Shown here one piece after another: positions 11,813 to 25,219 of a DNA stretch of 64,000 nt. Both the position numbers and the translations under genes were made by a program. Each line of letters opens with the position of its first letter. Position 1 is the stretch's first letter. Source of the DNA: Sternotherus odoratus (Eukaryota > Chordata > Testudines > Kinosternidae); contig JAVMKO010000004.1 of NCBI GenBank assembly GCA_032164245.1, positions 37,301,626-37,365,625 of the forward strand. The letters are read 5' to 3'. Under the pieces are notes generated by a model. It was not told where the DNA came from. It was given only the letters and a program-made list of their open reading frames with translations, and did no database searches.

Positions 11813-13976
11813 GTATGTTTCACAGAGTTCACTATCACATCCAAGCAAAGGAACAGAATGGTTTGGCTAAGGTCTACTTACTGTTTTGAAACTCACCCTT
11901 CCTTATATAGTGTTTAGTTCACTTTGCACCAGTAAGTTGGAGGAAAAAAACCCTAATGAACCAAGAGCCAGTATATTCTAATTTTTCAGCTACAACACAT
12001 TAAGGACGGTCACATCAGAAGCCACAGAGATAGATAAGTGAGCCTGAATTAACTAGCCATACCTGTGGGACTGAGTGTCTCAAGGGATTGGAAATGGGAG
12101 AAGAGACTTCTGCTTTAGCTCATTGCTTCAAAACCTTCCTAAATTGCTATAACCAATTTTTCCCCACTATTGTGTATTTAGCACCCAGCACAATGGGGCC
12201 CAACCTGGTTGTGGCATTGAGGAGCTCCTGCCTTATCAAGATTTAAATAGCAATAATAGCTGTTTGGTGATCTCAGTCCATTTCATAGTGGATGAGTGTC
12301 CCCAGAACTGACATGCATCTAGGCACAATCAGAAAGACCTAGCACTGAATGGGGATAAAGAAAGAACTCCCCTTCTTCCTTGAGGTGTTCTTTTCAGGGC
12401 ATGGTTGAAGCGTATTGGCTTGGTCATGTGCAGAACCTTTATGCTGTTATAGTTCATGCTGAAGTCACACTTCTCTAAAAATGTTTGACCAATTATAACT
12501 ACAAATAAGATCTAAGATCACTAACTTGGATCTATGTTTTTGTCCCAGGTTGTTTTCTTCGTACTTTTGACAGCACTTTCTGTGGACTCAGCTTCACTTC
12601 CCCCCCACTATATTGTAGAGTTAGTATTTTCTCATGTTGTTTATACTAGTCTCAAACAGGGGAAAGAAAACATTTTTAAAAACAGAAGGAAAGTGTGTGG
12701 ATAAAACCACAAATATTGGCAATATGACCCAGCAGCAGCTGTAGTTATTTTTAAAAATCAATTAAATTTCAGGTTGACAGAAAGTCCCTTTAAAGATGGT
12801 ATAAAGGAAACGAGTTCTTGGTAAAAATCAGTTCTTAAATGGATTTTCATTGGACTTAATCTTGGTTTTCATTGAATATTGTGGATTACTTTCTGCATTA
12901 CCAAGTTTAGATTAGGAAAGGACAATTCTAGCTCTACTTATCATGATGTTTTCCGAAGTATTTGTATTCATTCTTCAACAAAAAAAAAGTTGCATAAATA
13001 AGAGAAAAATCACATCCCTCTTCATGTGCCTGTCAAATATTTCACTTTCTAACCTTCCTGAATTAAACCCTTCTAAAACATCATCAGAATGAACTCATCT
13101 TTTGAACCCCAGCTGAAAGGACTGGGAAGCTATTGTTTTCTATTAAAATCAGTTGAAAATTGAAAAGTCTACATTTCAGCACATTCTGCTTAAAACCAAG
13201 CATTGCTGCTGTGATCTGTCAAATGAAAGGCATGTTTCCACTACTTCCAAAAGTGGCTCAGAGATACTCAGTTCAGTTTTTGACTAACAGTTCTTCTGAA
13301 TGAGTCTGCGAGACAGTGGTTTTAAAATGCATACATTCTGATGGGGCAGCAAACTTGTGTTAAAAAATCATTCCCATCCATTTACTGCTCACTGAAAATA
13401 GTTGCTTCTTCAGCAGGAAAATGCTACATTGAAAAGGTTAACTAGATTATCCTTAAGGATTTAATCATTAGTCAGCTGCACAATCAGCTAATATAATCAT
13501 ACATGACAACATCTGTGGTAGTTTGTCCATTTAAGTGATGATGCTTTTTTCCAAAGAGTTTAATCAAGATTGGATGTTTGTCTCAAAGATTTGTTCTGCT
13601 GCAAACACAGTACACAGTACTGGACTTGAAGCATTAATACAAAGAAGTCTTAGGGCCTGTTATGCAGGGAATCAGACTAGATCATCACAATGGACCCTTC
13701 TGGTCTTAAAATCTGAGATACACATGAGCTATAGTATCCTAGTGCTATGGAAATTGCATCTAAATATAATTAGACCTACTGAAGGCTGATCATGGTCAGA
13801 TGTTGGAAGTTATGAAAGCCATTAAATGCTGGTCACGCTCCAACACAATTAAAACAAGTTGGAAGCAGGAAAGAAAAATTCAAGGAAATTTAGGAAGTAA
13901 AAAGCAGCAGTCGTTATATCAGGAAAGTGATTAGCTTTGGCTGAACTGTGAAGTAATTTCTCTGTGTTGCTTTTAG
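11813..13976 (+). other. JADE1 intron, mostly unique sequence
   Basis: Only one repeat is recognised: a CR1-type tail at about 13640-13712 with cagactagatcatcacaatg. The remainder looks unique and non-coding. The frame at 13535-13789 has no splice or family support. Confidence 0.55.
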
Positions 13977-14872
13977 GTATGCCTTCCTCCTCCTCCTCAG
14001 TAGAAAACATGGTGTTATTCAACAGTCCACCTTTGGGTCCCGATGCTCCCAAGATAGAGGATTTGAAGTGGCATTCTGCTTTCTTCAGGAAGCAAATGGG
14101 TACTTCTCTGGCACACTCATTGAAAAAATCACACAAGAGAGACCGCGTAAGGAACAGCTCTAGGAGTGACAGCAAATCCCTGCTCAAGCAGCCTAGCCGA
14201 AGGGAGAGTGTTACGACTCCAGGTAGCTTTTTAAATTTTGAAAAGGCCTTTGCAGAAGCACGCATTGTATCAGCACAACAGAGAAACGTTATGCCAGACC
14301 ACAGGAAAAGAAGAGACAATCGTTCCCCATATGAGGTAATCAAGGCAGAACTGAAGGAAAAGCCTTCCAAGCACAGCCACAAGCTACTGACATCCACAGA
14401 AGTGTCTCAGAGGCAATCAGAAAACAAAAGGTCTGTGAACCATCCAGGTGGTAGGTCAGCACCTGGCACACGGAGGGATATAGTGCCTAAATGCAATGGC
14501 TCCCTCATCAAAATAAACTATAACCGCCCTGCGGTTAAAGTGCCTACTACACCCACAAGCCCAGTGAAAAACTGGGGCGGATTCCGAATTCCAAAGAAGG
14601 GGGAGAGACAACACCAGGGAGAGAGCCAGGAGGAGACCTGCTACCACAACTCTAACTATCCATACTTGGGCATAGGCAGAATTTTGCCTAAAGATAGGGC
14701 AAAAAGCAAACTAAAGACAGACAGGGAGAATGATGGGTATGCTCCCGATGCTGAAATGACTGACTCAGAAACTGAGGTGACTGAGAAAAAATGCAGACAG
14801 CAAAGGCTTAGTCCAAACAGCACTATCAACAGGAGGACGGACATTATTAGGAGAAGTATCCTCGCTTCCTGA
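13977..14872 (+). CDS. JADE1: JADE1, last coding exon with stop
   Basis: The acceptor ttttag ends at 13976. The first two bases complete a glycine codon, then an [11 protein letters not shown] stretch opens 297 codons ending [11 protein letters not shown] and TGA (14870-14872). This is the long JADE1L-type tail. It carries the conserved block [20 protein letters not shown], an SR/K-rich linker, ETAEARI-like helix [17 protein letters not shown], the basic strip [18 protein letters not shown] and an acidic [11 protein letters not shown] segment before the C-terminal RRTDIIRRS. The total JADE1 peptide in the window is about 553 residues, against 842 for the human long form. The tail is intrinsically disordered by composition. 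The antisense frames at 13849-14397, 14456-14647 and 14656-14844 are shadows. Confidence 0.95.
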
Positions 14873-15881
14873 CTGGACAGTAAGACACATCTTCAGCACC
14901 AATAGAGGCACTGCCTACTACCCACTCTGCATTATTTATTGGTGGGAGGAGGAGAGGATGGGGTTTTAGATATGGCTACAGACTGACAAAGAGATAACTA
15001 GTTACCCCTGAGCTGTATAAACATGTTTACGTGCACTTAAGACTATGATTTTGCCCCCTGACCCGGAGTCCTTATAATTATTTATGTGTGAAGTTTGAAC
15101 CTTTTATATTTGAAATTTTCTTGAGGAAATAAGAGGACATCACTATTAAAATGGAATCTTTGGTGGAACACTAAAAGAATTAATTAAAAACACATGGGGA
15201 GTAGTGGAAGTTGTATCTGTCTTTCTTTAGCAAAAGAGCACTGACAAGAATTTTTCCCTCTCCCCAAAAGCACAAGCTGCTAAATTAACTAGTGTCGGCT
15301 ATTTAAAATATGGTTATTTAACCATCCAGCATTACTAAATCCATTACAAATGCTCATTTCCCTTGGACTGTGGCAGGTCTTTAAGCATATTTGCCTGCAG
15401 AATGTTTTTGGTGTATTAGAGTTCAGTATACATGGCAGCTCTAAATCTTCCATGACTCCAGACAGTTTATTGTAAATACATCCAATAGGTAGTCAGTTTT
15501 AACCACGATTATTGGAGAAAAATGAAGGGGACAGGTTAGAGCTGCAGCTATATATAGTGATATAACAGTAACAATATGAAAAGACCCAGTCTGAGCACAG
15601 AGCCATACTCCTAAGCTCTTCAGTTCTGGGGAAGGAATACATTTAGAAGATAGTTTGTCCAGTTCTGAGAAAGGGACAGATTTATGGCCTACTGCATTCT
15701 GTAGAACAACCCACAAAGCAGCTTTACCATTATCCAATCACCTGCCCTCTGGGAACACGATGACAATTCAAATGGGTACGACTAACTTGAAGGCACTAGT
15801 CAGCAGGATTTCCCAACGCCAACCACTTATGCACTAATGGTATGTACTGGGAAATCCAAGCATCTGACACTAAAGCGTTAC

Positions 15882-15935
15882 TTTAAAAAAAAAAAAAAAA
15901 GGACAAAATATATATATATACACACACACACATAT
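15882..15935. repeat. Simple repeat A(n)/(TA)n/(CA)n
   Basis: A poly(A) run is followed by alternating TA and then CA dinucleotides, within the inferred JADE1 3' UTR. Likely length-polymorphic. Confidence 0.85.
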
Positions 15936-17785
15936 TTTTAAATAGAATAAAAAAAGGCAATAAGTTGTGATTAGCTCTTTACATTCAGACCAAGATAAAG
16001 CGATTTCATTCTATTCTGGACTAGAATTTATGAGAGGGGGAGGCGCTCAGTCTGATTACATAACTTTTAAAAATATTGACGAATGGCAATAACTAGTGAG
16101 TAAGCTATCAGCAATAATGTTAACAGTACATAGAGAGACTATTTTGTTTGTGCACTGAATATAGTGCATATGTTTCATAATGGATGTTATAAGAGCCTGA
16201 CATTTTTGGAATTCTGCATCAACATAAGGCAGGCATGAAATAAGTTTAAAGAAAGTTTAAACAGCAATGAGTTTGAAATATGGGCAGATGGAAGAATCCC
16301 TTTTTCTTTCCCCCAACCTACTTCTATCAGTATTCAATTACATGATGCATTTTAAACATTTAACCCCTTCTCACTGGGGCAGGGAAAGAATAAAGAATAC
16401 ATTAGAACTTTGCTGTTAACTTTACGTCTTCCAGAGAATTCAGTTGACAAAATAGGCTTATTGACATTCCATCTTGCTATGCAAGTTATCAAATAATTAA
16501 AAACTTCGAACAAATGTTTCCCTATCATTAGTTCTACTTTTTAAAACTAACTTGAGATGTAACCTTTTGACACTTAATGGAATAATCTTGGGAAGGGGAA
16601 GTGTTTGTACTGAAACAATACTTTCTTTAAACCTTGCTACTCCTGAAAAACCAGATTCATCTCATCACTTTGCTGGTCAGATTAATTTGTTGCACATAAA
16701 GGAGGAATGGTGCATCTGAGTCATACAGAGATTCACTCCTGACATGACTTAAAATATTAAAGTTCTTGTTTGATTAAAAAGATTTTTTTTGTACTGGTTA
16801 TGGAAGAAGAGGGAAGTACAGTTGATTTCACTTTTAAATTCAGCAACATTTCTAGATGAGGGCTAAGTTTATTACTGTAAGGAAGTTATGATATAGGGAA
16901 TTGTTTGTCAAGCCATAGAAGGAAAAATAAATAAATTTGATTCTAAGCAAACATTTAACCTCACATCAGTTTGAAAGAGGTACCTAATTCATTTGCACTA
17001 TTATGAATGCTAACATTGTGCAGAAATAATGCCTTATCTGTTTTACTCCCCCACACATTTAGGTTTATAAGCTTTCTAATGTTCCACGTTATGCTGAACC
17101 AAATAAAAAAAGCGTTTTTCCCAAACCCCTAATTACAAAAAAGCTACAAGGCAAGCTAATTGCAGTATGGCCAGCTGTAAAAGTTAGTTTCATGCCAGGC
17201 TTAGTGCTCAGCAACAGAGGAGTCATAAGTATAGCAGTAAAAACCCAAACCCACCCCTTGTATTTTATTGGTATGGAACCATTCATTCTTTTTTTTTTTT
17301 TTTTTTTTTTAAAAGCTTTACCTTCCCTTGTGCAGATTGACCAAGCAATCTCTTTGATTATGATTGGTGTATTATGTCAAAATGTAGGCTAGTTAAACTT
17401 TTGTAAGTTGCCTGGAATGCCATATGTTAGGTTATAAACGCATACAAATCTAAATGAAGGGTTTATTTGTATCATGTGTGCAAATCTTAATTATTTTAAA
17501 ATTTGAAAAAAAATTGTCATTACATTTGTAAAATCTTGTACAAAAGATTTTTCACTATGTGCCTAGCTTTGGTGTCCATTCAGCTTAAATTTAAAAAAGG
17601 TGCATGAAGAGAAACAGATAGAATCAGAGATAAAAAGTATATGTAGAGATGACTATTTTATATTACTTGGCCCAATCCTGTATTTATTTTTCCCCTTTTC
17701 TGAAGTATTTATAAAGATCTAGTTGAAGACAGCTGTATTTTTTGTTAAAATATTTAGTAGAATTGTGCCTTTTTGTCTGTATGTG

Positions 17786-17791
17786 AATAAA
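17786..17791 (+). terminator. JADE1: Poly(A) signal, JADE1
   Basis: Canonical AATAAA, about 2.9 kb after the JADE1 stop, with downstream TG-rich sequence. A second AATAAA near 17898 is a possible alternative. Confidence 0.6.
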
Positions 17792-17815
17792 TGCTGTACA
17801 TTTTGCAATAGACTG

Positions 17816-19838
17816 GCAGTGTTCAATTTTAAAATCTCCACTTCTGTCCATGTTTATATACCACATTCATTACCATGACATCTAAGCAAAGTTAAAATAA
17901 ACATCTTCCGTATACACCCATGCTTAACTTTAAGCATATAGCTTATCTCATTGCAGTAAGTTCATGTGCTTTAAGTTAAGCACATTTGTGTTTGCAGGAT
18001 TGGGACCATTGGGTCATGTTGGTACCCAGTCATATGTATAGTTTACCAGTAATGAAATGCTATTACATGTGTCTAGAGTGATAGGACATACTTACTCAGT
18101 GCTTGCCATATTTTCTCTCTTGTAGCATTAGTCAAAAGTTTTTGAAACTGGAAGGTGGCTGAGATACATGCCAGGCCAAGATGTATGCTCATTCTTCCCT
18201 GTACTGCCTCTGTACTGCCAACAAGTAGTAAAACATTATTTTAATAATTAAAGGTCAGAGTATGACCCCTCCTTTATTCATATTGGTGAACAATTTCTTA
18301 AACAAGTAATCTTATTGAAATCAGTGGCTCTACCTGTGATTATTTGTTCTGTAGTGTTAGTAAAGGGCTCACACGCTGGCCTACAGCAAGTTGCTAAGAT
18401 GGAGTATAAACTTAAAAAAATATTAGATTCTCATCTAAGTCACTTCTCTATCCTTGCACTTTGAACTTTTAAATCATCTTAGTTTGTCTTATGGAACAAG
18501 TGACAGGCAAATAGAAATCTTCATAAAAAGTTGGCAGTTTGGTTAAAATAGCCAAAAATCTACAGAATGCAGAAATGTATGCTTTGTTAGAAACAGAAAG
18601 AGGCTTAGAAGTATACCTCTGAATGTTACATATCCATGATCTCTTACTGGTACAGTGGCAATTTCACCAAATCATTTATGCAACCCGACAGCATCATACT
18701 TACTTTATGTTGAAATGGGCTTCCACATTTCACGTTTTTACAGGTTGTTCATTGCAATCGTAACTGCCCGTCCAAGGGTAAGACATGGCCTTATGATGCC
18801 ACAACAGTCTATATTAGATAAACAAGTGCAGCAGTTTAAAAGAAAGTACACACACTCCGAGCTGAAGGTGAGGCACCACTTTAACAGAAAAAGTCCGAAT
18901 GTGCAGGAAACCTGTTATCTCCTAATACATTAAGGCAACATTAAGTTTGAATCATAACAGTGTAAGCTCAGGGACCTCCTCATTCTCTTATAAATGCCAG
19001 TCTGAGAGGATGTTTAATATTGTGCAACCTTAAGGTAGAGTGCAACCTTAACTCTACCTGCCTAGGTGGATGCATTGTAAAAAATGGTTTCAATTTGGAT
19101 AACATTACAGGAATGAAAAATTCACAAAACAGACAGATTGTAGGGATATCACTTTTATTCTGTTGCATTATTTGGGAAATAGTCAGTGGTCACATAATTA
19201 AAGGCTGTATTTTAAAATGTATGTTCATACGACAGAGAAAATTGCTCATTCACCTTTACTTTGCATCCCCAACTGTAATGTTTCAAGTACCACCTTAATG
19301 TTACAATAATGCTTGTTTGTACTCTAATGAAGATGAAGGCTGCTATATTAGAGACTAGGTCTGCACTTCAAAATACTCATTTGGCTCAGTGTCTGCAAAA
19401 AGACGTTAAAAAAGAGTAGGGGGAACTAGCCCTTCATTATTATATACAAAATTATGTTAAAAGCACATTAAAGGTTGCAAGTCAAGCATTCAAAAGTTAA
19501 GAAATGCCAGAATTAAGGTTGTGTGTGCAATTTTAGAGCCCCACAAGTCTGAGTCAGCAGAGAGAGGCCAGCCAGGGGTAAAATTGTGATCTGTGAAATT
19601 GCCCAGCATCACACAGGAACTCTGTGGCACAGGCAGGCATAGGACTTTAGTTCTCCAGGGCACCTTTCAACATCAAAACCATCTTTTCTGTTCCTGCAAT
19701 GTGCTGCTCCATTCACTATATACCTAATCTATAGCCAACAGCCTCCTCTAAAACACAACTGTTTAATCCCTACAGCTGGTTGCCTGTGCAACTTCGATTC
19801 AGCCCCCTTCTGTAAAGGCATTAAGAATTGGTCTAATT
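17816..19838. other. Intergenic sequence between JADE1 and SCLT1, with one old repeat
   Basis: Around 17915-18015 is a fold-back repeat: ttaactttaagcatat is answered by an inverted tttaagttaag before tttgcaggattgggacc, a motif frequent in reptile interspersed repeats. I see no gene in the rest. The frames at 18655-18933 and 19020-19298 are chance. Confidence 0.45.
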
Positions 19839-20351
19839 CAGTGCTTCTCAATTATTTTCTGCCATGCCCCCCCTAGGAAGAAGAAAACATTTCGCGCCCC
19901 CCCCCCCCCGCACAGACACCCCAGGCTCAGATCGCTGCCCTGCGACCCCTGCCCCTCCTGTCAGGGTGCAGCGGGCGGCAGCGACGGGCCGGCTCCCGCT
20001 CCCACCGGCCGCGCCAAGGCCAGCTCCGGCCCGCGGCTCCGCTCCCCTGCCCGGCCCGCCTACCGTCCCTCGCTCCCCTGCCCGGCCCGCCTACCTGGGC
20101 CGCCGTCCCTGCCTCGTCCGCCCACTGAATCGCCGTCCCTCGCGCTCCCCGCCCCGCCCGGACACGCCCAGCGCCCCGTGGCACGCCGGGAAACAGAGTC
20201 CTGCCACCCGCAATGAACGGGCCCGGCGGGGAGCGCAGGGACTACCATTCCCGGCGTGCCACGCGCCGCGGCCGCCCACCGACTACGAGCCCCCCTTTAC
20301 GAAACCTCGCGCCCCCCCTGGGGGGCGCGCCCCACTATTTGAGAACCACTG
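19839..20351. mobile_element. hAT miniature element with GC-rich core (513 bp)
   Basis: The ends cagtgcttctcaa and ttgagaaccactg are inverted. The element is flanked by a perfect 8-bp duplication GTCTAATT (19831-19838 and 20352-20359), the mark of hAT transposition. The core (about 19880-20330) is very rich in G, C and CpG and holds poly-C runs. Frames of 233, 85, 74 and 62 residues over it have proline/arginine-biased composition and no family likeness. Confidence 0.9.
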
Positions 20352-20876
20352 GTCTAATTACACGGTTACATACTACTCCCCCCCCCCGGAAACACTGGTT
20401 CATTCAGCGCACAGACTGGACAGCGTTCACTTTATGAGCAGCTATTCAATATTTTATTCTGTTCATTGTTCAACGTGTGGCCCCAGGCCTTATTTACTAT
20501 TCAAACTCTATTCTGAAGACAGATTACTGATTTCCTCATGGGCCATCCCATGGTACTCATCGTGAACAGTATCTGTTTCACATACACTGATGAATTTATT
20601 ATTTTCACAGCATCCCTGTGAGATGGAGGTATTATTCCCATTTTGTAAATGGAGAACTATGGCAGAGAAAAATTAAGGTAAAAAATACCCACTAATTTTG
20701 GGCATCCAATGTGAGACCTCATTTTTCAGAGTACTTAGTGTTATTATACAGCACTTTATATGTTCCAAGGTGCTCCCATTTACTTCAGTAGCAGCAGTGA
20801 GTGCTCAGCACTAATAAAAAAAATTAGGCCTCAGGATCTTAGGTCAGGCATCCAGAAAATGACACACACACAATTA

Positions 20877-21030
20877 GGGTACTTCTACATAGCAGTTAAA
20901 CAGCCATGGCTGGGGCTCAGGCTGTGGGGCTGTAAAACTCTGTGTAGACATTTGCGGGATCCCACAGATCGGGGCTTCAGCCCAAGCCTGAACATTTAAC
21001 TGCAATTTTACAGCCCCCCCAAGTCTGAGT
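20877..21030. repeat. hAT-like fold-back repeat
   Basis: The segment acttctacatagcagttaaac is answered by gaacatttaactgcaatttt further on. This is a type of short palindromic repeat that I recognise from reptile genomes. Related tail sequence (gagccccacaagtctgagtc) occurs near 19537. No target duplication was verified. Confidence 0.45.
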
Positions 21031-23600
21031 CTATGTACTTTCTGATTGTTCAACAGCCTCCTCTAGAACACAACCATTTAAATCGCTAGAGCAGGTCCAT
21101 TCTGTATATTTAGAGCACACAGGAGAGAGGCTCCCTGCTCTCAACTCCAGTGTCTGGTTTCACCACAGCCCAGGGCATCCAGAAATGGCAGATGCAGGGA
21201 AAATCATACCCAGGGAAGATGGACTCTCAGAAAATTGAACTGTTTTAGCAAGTCTCTACTGAGCATGTACGGACTGAGTTTTTTTCAGGCTTATGCCGTT
21301 GGTCAAATATGGACAGATTTTTAAGTGGAAGGCAGATGGCACATGCCTGACACAAAGACTATCCTCTACTAAATTTCAACTTCCTGCATAGGGGTGCTAG
21401 AGCTTCTCAAAGACAACAAATACTGACAATTTTAGTATCAGCAAAATGTACCCTGCCCCAGCCTTGTTTTTGGAAATGGCTGAATTGTTTTGGCTGAAAT
21501 TTTCCAAAAGGTTTAGCAGGGTTATAAAGCAACTGAAAACAGGGTCTTGTACAGGTTGCTTGACAGTTCCCTTTATAAGGCAGCACAGCCTATAATTATG
21601 ATGTCAATATATGTGTTGACAATTTCCTTCAATAATAAAAGATTTGCAATCAACATGCCATTTTGAACTGAAAGTTGGGAATGCTTGCAGTTTGAACAGC
21701 AGTATCAACCCAGACCTTTTTGGTTTGTATTAGTTGCCTCTATTCTTTTATAGCTTCATACCTCAACTGCATATTTCCTAAATGTAAGCTATTTTACAAG
21801 TTCCAATATATCACAAATACACAATCTCAGGCAAAATGTGCACAGAAGGGGCAATTGTACCTCTCTGATTCATGATGTACAGCCTGTAGACTGAGTGTTA
21901 GAAATCATCCCTTCTTGACCCACGGCAGCCTCTGCACTGATGAGAAATGGCTCAAGCAAGTAGTGTTCAGTCATTTCCTGGCTTGGATTTATTGGTCATC
22001 ATCTGTGGAAATTGTAAACATTTCAATAAGCCATCTTTAATTTACTAGAACCAGAGAGTGCTTGTTCCTGATTAACTAAATTATTCCTTTGATTTTAGGA
22101 CATTCTTTCAATTATACTCCCATCTACAGCTGATTGTGCCAATAAAATGAGAGTGATACGAGAAAACAGGCAGCTTTTCTCTTGTATAAAGATGGGCTTT
22201 TAGGAATTCAATATATGAATTGCAGTGCTGTGATGTGACAAGGCAGACGTATTAAAAATTAAAAAGAGCAGATACTGCAAAATGAGCATATGTAGTAAAA
22301 ACTACCTCTATGTGAGAAGATCAGTTGAGGTACTCAGGCTCCCTGTTTTAAATGCAAGACGGACAGCAAGTGAGGTGCTCTCAGTGAGGGGTCACAGATT
22401 TTTCAAATGCACTTTCTGTTTTGGCTTAGTGTCTAGATTTTTAGTGATCTTTATGGCATGCTGCAAGCCTTGTCTATTATTTTGGAACAAAGATTAATTG
22501 GAGTTATGTGGTGGCTAACAGGGTATAAGAAGAAACAGGAAAGTGGATCCATGCTTACTTGGAAACCAACTCTGAGTAATAGGTTTACAGAGCCAAACCT
22601 CCCTCCCTTGGCAGGGTATTCTATTATAAATTGGGCTCGACACTGGGATATATCAAACTGAGGAAGTGATTGTTTAAAAGTATGCTCTGCAGTAGGAAAC
22701 AGCAATAGTTCTTTCATAATTACAGTTTTTTTTCTTAGACTATTAAATGAGGAGAATTATCCTTGGCTATGGAAACAGTCTTAACTGACAGACTCTTCAT
22801 GGGCAGGAGAGGCCCCTACCTGCCAGTGACGGACAATCTGGTTCTGCCCCAAAAGATGCAAGCAGGCTGAAGAACCACTGTAAAAATGTATGCATATTAA
22901 AAATGTCCTTTATATTGTAAATATGTTGCAAGGGATGAGGAAATATAAAGTATTATGAAACCTTCAAATACACACAAGAAATTAAAATCACTTACTTCAG
23001 ACGATGGATTTTCAAGGTCAGATGAATTTTCAAATGTTATATATGCTTAAAGAGAAAACAGTTAAGAGTCTAATATACTAATTTTCCTTCAAAAGCCCTT
23101 TTTAGAATAATTGCATAGAATTTGCCATCCTCAAAGCAAAAATGACAAATGTAATCTCAGGAGAGTCTTTGAACCCTTATTCTGTGGAATTAAAATGAGT
23201 ATTTTGATTAAAAGAGTCAAAGGGTTGCACATATGCTATATATCTAGTCTGTTGTATAGTGTTCTGCTAGGAATAACAGTTGCCACAGGTTCCCATATAT
23301 GGGGTAAAGGAGCTGATCACAGAGGTAACGTAGTAACTGTGAAGTAGCAATTAGAGTAAGAGTACAACTGGGAAGAGCCTGGATGTACCAGCGACCAGAT
23401 TAATATCTACATTTTACTATTTTCAATAGGTCTAACAGAGGAAACAAACTGAAAAAATCCCACAAATACTGTACTGAAAAACAGTGAAAGACAGGGCAGC
23501 CATGTGCAAAACTTCTGTACACACCCACTATTTGAAACTCAGAATACAACTAGTTTCTCAGTTTCATTTGCCGAAGAGGATGCAGCCCATTCCTTCCCAT
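21031..23600. other. Intergenic sequence, nothing recognised
   Basis: AT-rich, without recognisable exon, repeat family or RNA gene. The opposed frames at 22451-22717 and 22458-22661 lie on top of each other and show no likeness to any family I know. Confidence 0.4.
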
Positions 23601-23628
23601 GCACACAATCTGTTTAGAAAGTACATAG

Positions 23629-23837
23629 TTTATTACATTGCACTTGTACAGTAAGAAAATGTCATACAAAATGTAATTTAACAAATCATTTGTACATATA
23701 GAATAAAGTTGTTTACAATTGCCAGCACATAGGTATATATTCTTTAATGCTACTTTGTCATGATTTCCATTAAATCAAAAAACCCATACTATGTACAGTA
23801 TGCTTGTAACTTTACATTGATGAATGTGGGCTTTATT
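23629..23837 (-). terminator. SCLT1: Candidate poly(A) signals, SCLT1
   Basis: On the minus strand AATAAA occurs at 23832-23837 and at 23629-23634, about 220 and 425 nt after the SCLT1 stop. Either could end the transcript; another lies at 23881-23886. The choice cannot be made from sequence alone. Confidence 0.4.
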
Positions 23838-24057
23838 CGACATTTGAGATCATATTATTTTGCAGACTCTCATTTCTGTATTTATTGTGAAGGAGCCACA
23901 ATCCATCTTTTTTTTCCCCCTTGCGCAAATAGAATGGAAAATATTTATGCAAATTACACAAGTCTAGCTATGCGCTATAGGCTTTAATGCTCCAATACTG
24001 TGTTCCTCAGATAGATTTTCCAATTCTTAAGAGGTGTGAATGAACAAAGTATATTTT

Positions 24058-24120
24058 TTAAATATTTTCTAGATCCACCATGGAGGCAGCTTTTTTCCTC
24101 TGCACAGTAATCACACGGAG
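24058..24120 (-). CDS. SCLT1: SCLT1, last coding exon
   Basis: A 63-nt terminal exon after acceptor TTGCAG. It encodes LRVITVQRKKAASMVDLENI and TAA (24060-24058), closely matching the C terminus of sodium channel and clathrin linker 1. It joins the ...ASQQ end of the previous exon in phase 0. The short antisense-looking frame at 23984-24172 runs through it because its upstream part is intron. SCLT1 is a centriolar distal-appendage coiled-coil protein needed for ciliogenesis; it was first described as an adaptor between Nav1.8 and clathrin. Confidence 0.93.
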   Translation of the reverse strand, partial: LRVITVQRKKAASMVDLENI

Positions 24121-25219
24121 CTGCAATTAAAAACAAACAGTCAATAGTTTCACTATTCCACGGAAATCTCAATAAGCAAAATGCAATAGAGGAGATGGAA
24201 TAAACATAAATAATTGAGATTTTGAATACTTGAAAGAATTCTCAATATATGCCCATGGTTGTGACCCTATTTCACATACAAAAGAGTTTTGAATGACAGA
24301 TGATTGGGTAATAGAGGATGTGTTGTACTGGAATAAAATGCATGAAACGTAGAATTCAAATTATTTTAAAATAATGCAACATCTACCTACAGCACTGCAT
24401 TTCAGCAGTGATTTTTCAGTGTTGCACCCCTTTTTTATGGGTATTAAGACTATTAAGTAAAAACTAATCACTGGCTATTTAATAGAAATATTACATTTTA
24501 TAGATAGTGTCTTTTATCCTAAAACTGCTACACATGCTACTTTATATACATACTGTACCACTGAAATACAAACCTTTGCGGTAGAGGGCAACAGCTAAGG
24601 GAACAAGTGGCATATAGCAAATTGCACAACAGTAGACAGATGAAATTGGGTCACAGTTACTCAGGCAAACTCCTACTCTTAAGAAAAGGTATGTGGGATC
24701 TTTAATGTTGAAAGGTAGACAGGACAGATTAAATATTTGCAACATTTGTATGCAGGACATAATTTGCAGTGGGACGATTTGAGTTTCAAGTTTTATTTCT
24801 TCCTGATACTCACTGCAAAGGTGAAACAAAACTATGTATTTTTCATGTTCATTTCTGCTTATTATCCTGTCAGACTGCAGTTCTCCTAATATTCTTGGAC
24901 CTAACAAAGCTATTTTCCTTCCACTGTTGCCCACTAATAAGCACTAAAGTACTCCAGAGGGTTGCACTCCAGACAATTTTAGAGGGAGTAACATTCAAGA
25001 CTACTGAAGTGTAGTAAATGGTTCAATTTGGGAGCACGATGCGAATGAGAAGGGATGGTATAAATGTTCCATGTGCAGGATCGTTTTCCTGCTGTTTACA
25101 GCTATGTAATTTTTGCCTTGTGATTCTGAAGTAGTTAATGTTGTTACTGGAAGGGCTGTGTGTGCATGGAAGGCATTCTGGCACTAGATCAACATCAAAC
25201 TCTTCTGAGCTGTAAAACT
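24121..25219 (-). other. SCLT1 intron, unique part
   Basis: No exon or repeat was recognised before the CR1 copy that starts around 25220. The opposed frames at 24542-24934 and 24769-25014 overlap each other and show no family likeness. Confidence 0.45.

Larger units (their letters stand above)
14873..17815 (+). other. JADE1: JADE1 3' UTR (inferred)
   Basis: From the stop codon the sequence is AT-rich, largely free of recognisable transposons, and contains AU-rich runs, a T22 tract at 17289-17310 and ATTTA motifs. It ends near a canonical AATAAA at 17786-17791 followed by a TG-rich stretch (tgctgtacattttg, cagtgttc). The end is inferred from the signal. A length near 2.9 kb is in keeping with the long 3' UTR of mammalian JADE1. 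Confidence 0.6.

Noticed and set aside
11813..11890. Read-through of the JADE1 donor at 11813 as a short JADE1 isoform end
   Set aside because: An in-frame extension of a few tens of codons exists before a stop, but nothing in the sequence shows it is used.
13849..14397. 182-residue antisense frame over the last JADE1 exon
   Set aside because: Shadow of a conserved sense exon. It has no splice borders or family likeness.
19864..20565. 233-residue open frame on the + strand
   Set aside because: It lies over the GC-rich core of a hAT miniature element and runs past its right end and target duplication. Composition is Pro/Arg/Ala-biased without domain wording.
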